From NCBI GenBank assembly GCA_016703785.1, contig JADJBM010000014.1, positions 106,878 through 170,877 of the forward strand: DNA of 64,000 nucleotides, read 5' to 3'. Numbering within the stretch: the stretch's first letter is position 1; each line of letters begins with the position of its first letter. Below the pieces are notes generated by a model. It saw only the letters and a program-made list of their open reading frames with translations. It did not search any database and was not told the DNA's origin. Made by a program: the position numbers and the translations under genes. Shown here one piece after another: positions 61,010-64,000 of this stretch. This DNA is from Betaproteobacteria bacterium. GTDB taxonomy: Bacteria > Pseudomonadota > Gammaproteobacteria > Burkholderiales > Rhodocyclaceae.

Positions 61010-62241
61010 TGCGTGCCCTCCCGCAGCGGCAGCACGCGCAGGCCTTCCGCCGCCGTGTTCCAGACGACCAGCGCGCGCCGCGCATCAATGAGCGGGACGG
61101 TGTAGTCCGCCGCCTGAGCCGCGTCCGCCAGGCGTTGCGCCGGGCCCCAACTGCGGCCCGCATCGGTGGACAGCATGGCCCAGGCGGAGAAATGCTGGCC
61201 GTCGAATTCGCGCCAGCTCACCAGCACGCGCGCACCTTGCGCGACGACGGCCGGATGCCCCGCCTGACGCGCCGGATCGCCGAGCCGCACGGGTTCGCCC
61301 AGGGCAAAGTCAGTCCCTGCGACGCCCCGAAGGAAGTCCCCTTGGGGGACACGGCGATAGAAGATGCCCTGCCGCCGGCTGCCCTGGGTGAACCAGACGA
61401 TGTGCAGGTCGCCCTGTCCATCGGCAGCGATGCCGCCGCCGTGATGCGGACAGGCTTCAATCAGCCAGTCGTCGTCGGTCACGCGGCGCAGCGCGCCCTC
61501 CTTTAGATTGGCGATGGAAAAATCGCGGATGTTCCTGCCGTAGACATGTCGCCAGAAGGCCACCGGCCCGTCCGCCGTCCACGTCAGGCCGGTGCGGCAG
61601 CACTGGCAGGAATGGCCGGCGATCTTGCGGTTGGGGCCGAAGCGCGCGCCGCCGTCGGACGACAGGGCGGCGTAGAGGCCGACCTGGGTTTCGGGCGAGC
61701 CCTTGACGCCCCTGTCCTTGCGCTCGCGCGCATCGAGCCAGACGATGGCGACGCCGCCCTTGCCATCGATCGCCAGGGAGTCGAAACGGTGGCTGATCTC
61801 CTGGCGATCGTCGTTGACGATGACCGGCGGCGCGAAGCTGCGGCCGCCGTCGGTCGAGCGTGCGTAGCGGATGTGCCCCGCCATCGGCTTGCCCAGTCCC
61901 TGCAGCCAGGTGAGGTGCACGCTGCCATTGTCCGCCACGGCGATCTTCGGCCAGTTCTCGCCGTCGGCGACGACGATTTCGGACTCCGCCGTCACCGCCA
62001 CTGGGTCGGAAAGCATGCCGCTATCCTCGGAGCGGCTCACCTTCAGGCGGCCCTTGTCGACCCGCGCCAGCCACAGGTGGCCGCGCGCATCCAGCGCGGC
62101 GCCGACCGCCAGCGCTGCCGATTTCGTCACTGACTTCACCGGCGCGGCCGGCTGCCTATGCGCGGCATGATCGGCGGCCCGCACGGGCGCCGCCCAGGCA
62201 AAGCCGGCAAGCGTGCAGCAGAGAAGCGTTCGCAAGATCAT
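61006..62241 (-). CDS. Secreted BNR-repeat (sialidase-like propeller) protein with Cys/His motifs
   Basis: A 411-residue exported protein (signal peptide about 1-23) with Asp-box BNR repeats, for example STDGGRSFAPP and SSDGGARFGPN, indicating a six-bladed propeller. Unusual are CQCC (212-215) and CPHH (264-267), which could form a metal or heme site. The sialidase active-site arginines are not evident, so enzymatic sialidase activity is doubtful. Residues about 297-313 are encoded by sequence related to repeat A. First gene of the receptor-tonB cluster. MILRTL at 62241 is the preferred start; MGQRM at 62253 is possible. Confidence 0.75.
   Translation of the reverse strand: MILRTLLCCTLAGFAWAAPVRAADHAAHRQPAAPVKSVTKSAALAVGAALDARGHLWLARVDKGRLKVSRSEDSGMLSDPVAVTAESEIVVADGENWPKIAVADNGSVHLTWLQGLGKPMAGHIRYARSTDGGRSFAPPVIVNDDRQEISHRFDSLAIDGKGGVAIVWLDARERKDRGVKGSPETQVGLYAALSSDGGARFGPNRKIAGHSCQCCRTGLTWTADGPVAFWRHVYGRNIRDFSIANLKEGALRRVTDDDWLIEACPHHGGGIAADGQGDLHIVWFTQGSRRQGIFYRRVPQGDFLRGVAGTDFALGEPVRLGDPARQAGHPAVVAQGARVLVSWREFDGQHFSAWAMLSTDAGRSWGPAQRLADAAQAADYTVPLIDARRALVVWNTAAEGLRVLPLREGTQ
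61307..61356 (+). repeat. Repeat A-like block inside the BNR gene
   Basis: AAAGTCAGTCCCTGC followed by a short palindrome (GTCCCCTTGGGGGAC, imperfect) and ACGGCG. The left part matches repeat A; the right part is longer than in other copies. It is read in frame by the BNR gene. Confidence 0.5.
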
Positions 62242-62346
62242 TCGTTGCCCCATTCGAGAGAGGGCAAGGTTAGCGAATTTTCCCCGCCGGCCCGTGCGAC
62301 AAATCGCCGCATGAGGGTGCAACCATATCCGCTAAAATCGGCTGAC

Positions 62347-63630
62347 ATGATGATTTCCGATCCCGCGCACAACAAGGAAGGCCAGGAAAACCTGCGGCGC
62401 CTGCTGCTGATGCGCTGGTTGGCCGTGGCCGGCTGGCTCGCGCTGATCGCCACCGCGCGCTTCATGCTCGACATCGAGCTGCCGCTCGTGCCGATGCTGG
62501 CCATCATTGCACTGCTCGCCGGCTTCAATCTCGCCACGCGGCGGCGTTTGACGCGGGGCGGCGCCGTCACGGACAGCGAGTTGTTCGCCCAGCTCGGCGT
62601 GGACATCACGGCCTTGACGCTGCTGCTGTTCTTCAGCGGCGGCGGCGCCAACCCGCTGGTGTCGCTCTATCTGCCGACGATCGCCATCGCCGCGGTGGTG
62701 CTGCCGGGACGGTTCGCCTGGTGCGTCGTCGCGCTCAGCGTGGCCGCCTATTCCCTTCTGGTCTTCTGGAATATTCCCCTGCCCGTGGCGGACGCCGAGC
62801 GGGCCACCCGACTGCACCTGGCCGGCATGTGGCTGATCTTCGTCGCCTCCGCCGCGCTCATCGCCTGGTTCGTCGCGCGCATGGCCGCCGCCATCCGCAG
62901 CCGCGATCTCCAACTGGCTGCCGCGCGCGAGAGGCCCTGCGCAACGAGCGCGTCATCGCGCTTGGGCGGCCTCGCCGCCGGCGCAGCGCACACGAACTGG
63001 TGCCGCGCTGGCGACCATGGCGATTCTTGCCGGGGAGTTGGGGCGCAATGCGGGCCTGCCACCTGAAACGCAGGAGGACCTGGCCTTGCTGCGCCAGCAG
63101 GTCGAGCATTGCAAGGGGATCATCACGGGCCTCGCCGCGCGCGCCGGTCAGGCCCGTGCCGAGGGCGGCGGTGCGGTCGCGCTGGATCACTGGCTGGAAC
63201 AGGTCATCGCGCGCTGGCGGCAATTGCGGCCGCACGCCGCAGCGAAAGTCAGCCTGCACGGCACGGCGACGCCACCGCGCATCGTCGGTGAAGCCACCCT
63301 CGAACAGGCCCTCCTCAACCTGTTCAACAACGCCGCCGACGCAGACGGCGGCGAAGTAGACATCGATGCGGACTGGGACGATGAATGCCTGCGCATCGAA
63401 ATCGGCGACCGCGGCCCCGGTTTTGGCGAGAAGGTCCTGCTGCAGGCCGGCCGCGACTCTGTCCATCGACGCCCGGAAGGCGGAGGGCGCCGGCATCGGC
63501 CTGTTCCCTCCCACATGCCGCGGTGGGCGCCTGGGCGCCCGCATCTTGCTAGCCGGCCGCCGAAGATAGCGAGCGCCATCACACGCCACATCAGGCTCCC
63601 CCTGGAAAGGGATCGAAGGCAGGCGATTCA
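62347..63630 (+). pseudogene. regB: RegB/PrrB-like redox sensor histidine kinase, multiply frameshifted
   Basis: Starts at ATG 62347 with six transmembrane segments and the RegB quinone-site pattern GGGANPL. Clear coding then breaks: a frame change near 62932, an extra G near 62965, and a garbled stretch at 62989-63010 exactly where the H-box HELGTPL should be. Coding resumes (MAILAGELGRNAGLPPETQE) and continues through the ATP-binding domain (NLFNNAADADGGEV, GDRGPGF), then shifts again near 63485. The stop before the next gene is also lost. Homologues sense redox state through quinones. As written it cannot give a working kinase. Confidence 0.7.
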
Positions 63631-63640
63631 CGGGAACGAC

Positions 63641-64000
63641 ATGCCCCAACAGCTTCAAGAACCACAGAAGCAAGTGCTGGCGGTTCGTCATCGGCGGCGG
63701 CCCGCCATCAACCAAAAATGTCCTCTCCGCGCTGGAAAGCGGTGGCTCCGACGTCGCCACGCCGCGCTCCAACGCCGCGAGGCCGCCGCGCGCGATTCCC
63801 TTTCGACACAGGCGGCGCGGGCGGTGCTGGACCTCAACATCGCCGGCACCTCCGGCCTGACGCTCATCGCGCCGCTGCTCACCGCCAACCCGGCCTGCCG
63901 CATCGTCGTGCTCACCCGGCTATGCCACGCCATCACCACGGCATTCGGGGCGATCAAGCTCACGGCGCCACTCACTACCTCGACAAGCCGACAAACGTGG
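63641..64000 (+). pseudogene. regA: RegA/PrrA-like response regulator, degenerate and cut by window edge
   Basis: Starts at ATG 63641. The region VLDLNIAGTSGLTLIAPLL matches the phosphorylation segment of RegA, and the following GYASI...AIKLGA region is recognisable but frameshifted and altered near 63910-63990. The N-terminal acidic pocket (expected VVDDD) appears as VIGGG in a shifted frame. Both gene and DNA-binding C-terminus are incomplete in the window. It is paired with the broken RegB-like kinase. Confidence 0.6.

Noticed and set aside
62294..62310. GCGACAAATCGCCGC between the BNR and RegB-like genes, similar to a RegA site
   Set aside because: Only a partial match to the loose RegA consensus as I remember it; such matches are expected by chance in GC-rich DNA.
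63246..63262. AAAGTCAGC inside the RegB-like gene, resembling repeat A
   Set aside because: Only the first eight bases match and the sequence codes for a conserved kinase segment, so it is probably chance.

Overview
The window is GC-rich, densely coded and bacterial. The gene content (fused IcmF mutase, pilMNOPQ next to aroKB and divergent from ponA, cyaY-lptM-lysA, gltBD, a RegB/RegA pair) and the protein sequences point to a betaproteobacterium, most likely Rhodocyclales-like. That placement is inferred from gene content and was not tested by a search.

Layout. 0-8.5 kb: acyl-CoA/branched-chain acid metabolism, with a LivG-type ABC ATPase (cut by the left edge), two AMP-forming acyl-CoA ligases, a Crp/Fnr-family regulator and fused isobutyryl-CoA mutase icmF behind a 16-bp palindrome. 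8.5-12.6 kb: envelope and hypothetical genes (TPR lipoprotein, M48 lipoprotein protease, a frameshifted lipoprotein, a 53-residue Cys-rich protein). 12.7-29.4 kb: a large copper/heavy-metal island, almost all on the minus strand (DUF411, two cytochromes c, Met-rich proteins, an orphan Rieske protein, SHOCT and DUF2933 membrane proteins, a CopA-type ATPase, YHS protein, a tripartite HME-RND pump). A divergent CusRS-like two-component system flanks it, with a perfect palindrome in the divergent promoter. 29.4-39 kb: glmS, glmU, gltD, gltB. 39-47.1 kb: dgt, aroB, aroK and pilQPONM. 47.3-55.8 kb: ponA, cyaY, lptM-lysA and an HAE1-type RND pump with its adaptor. 55.8-62.3 kb: a minus-strand cluster that looks like a TonB-energised copper or metal acquisition locus (BNR-repeat protein with CQCC and CPHH motifs, CHHC thioredoxin-fold protein, TonB-dependent receptor, TonB, ExbB, ExbD, PCuAC chaperone). 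62.3-64 kb: a RegB-like sensor kinase and RegA-like regulator, both with several frame breaks.

The window therefore carries a copper export/detoxification island and, about 27 kb away, a probable copper import/chaperone locus. The import locus and its RegBA neighbours hold nearly all the frameshifts seen, so either the right end of the sequence is of low quality or these genes are decaying.

The most unusual non-coding signals are two families of short dispersed repeats. One fills the gaps after the stop codons of icmF, glmU and gltB, and in two cases supplies the Shine-Dalgarno-like sequence of the next gene. The other, with the core AAAGTCAGTC, lies in gaps and inside two reading frames.
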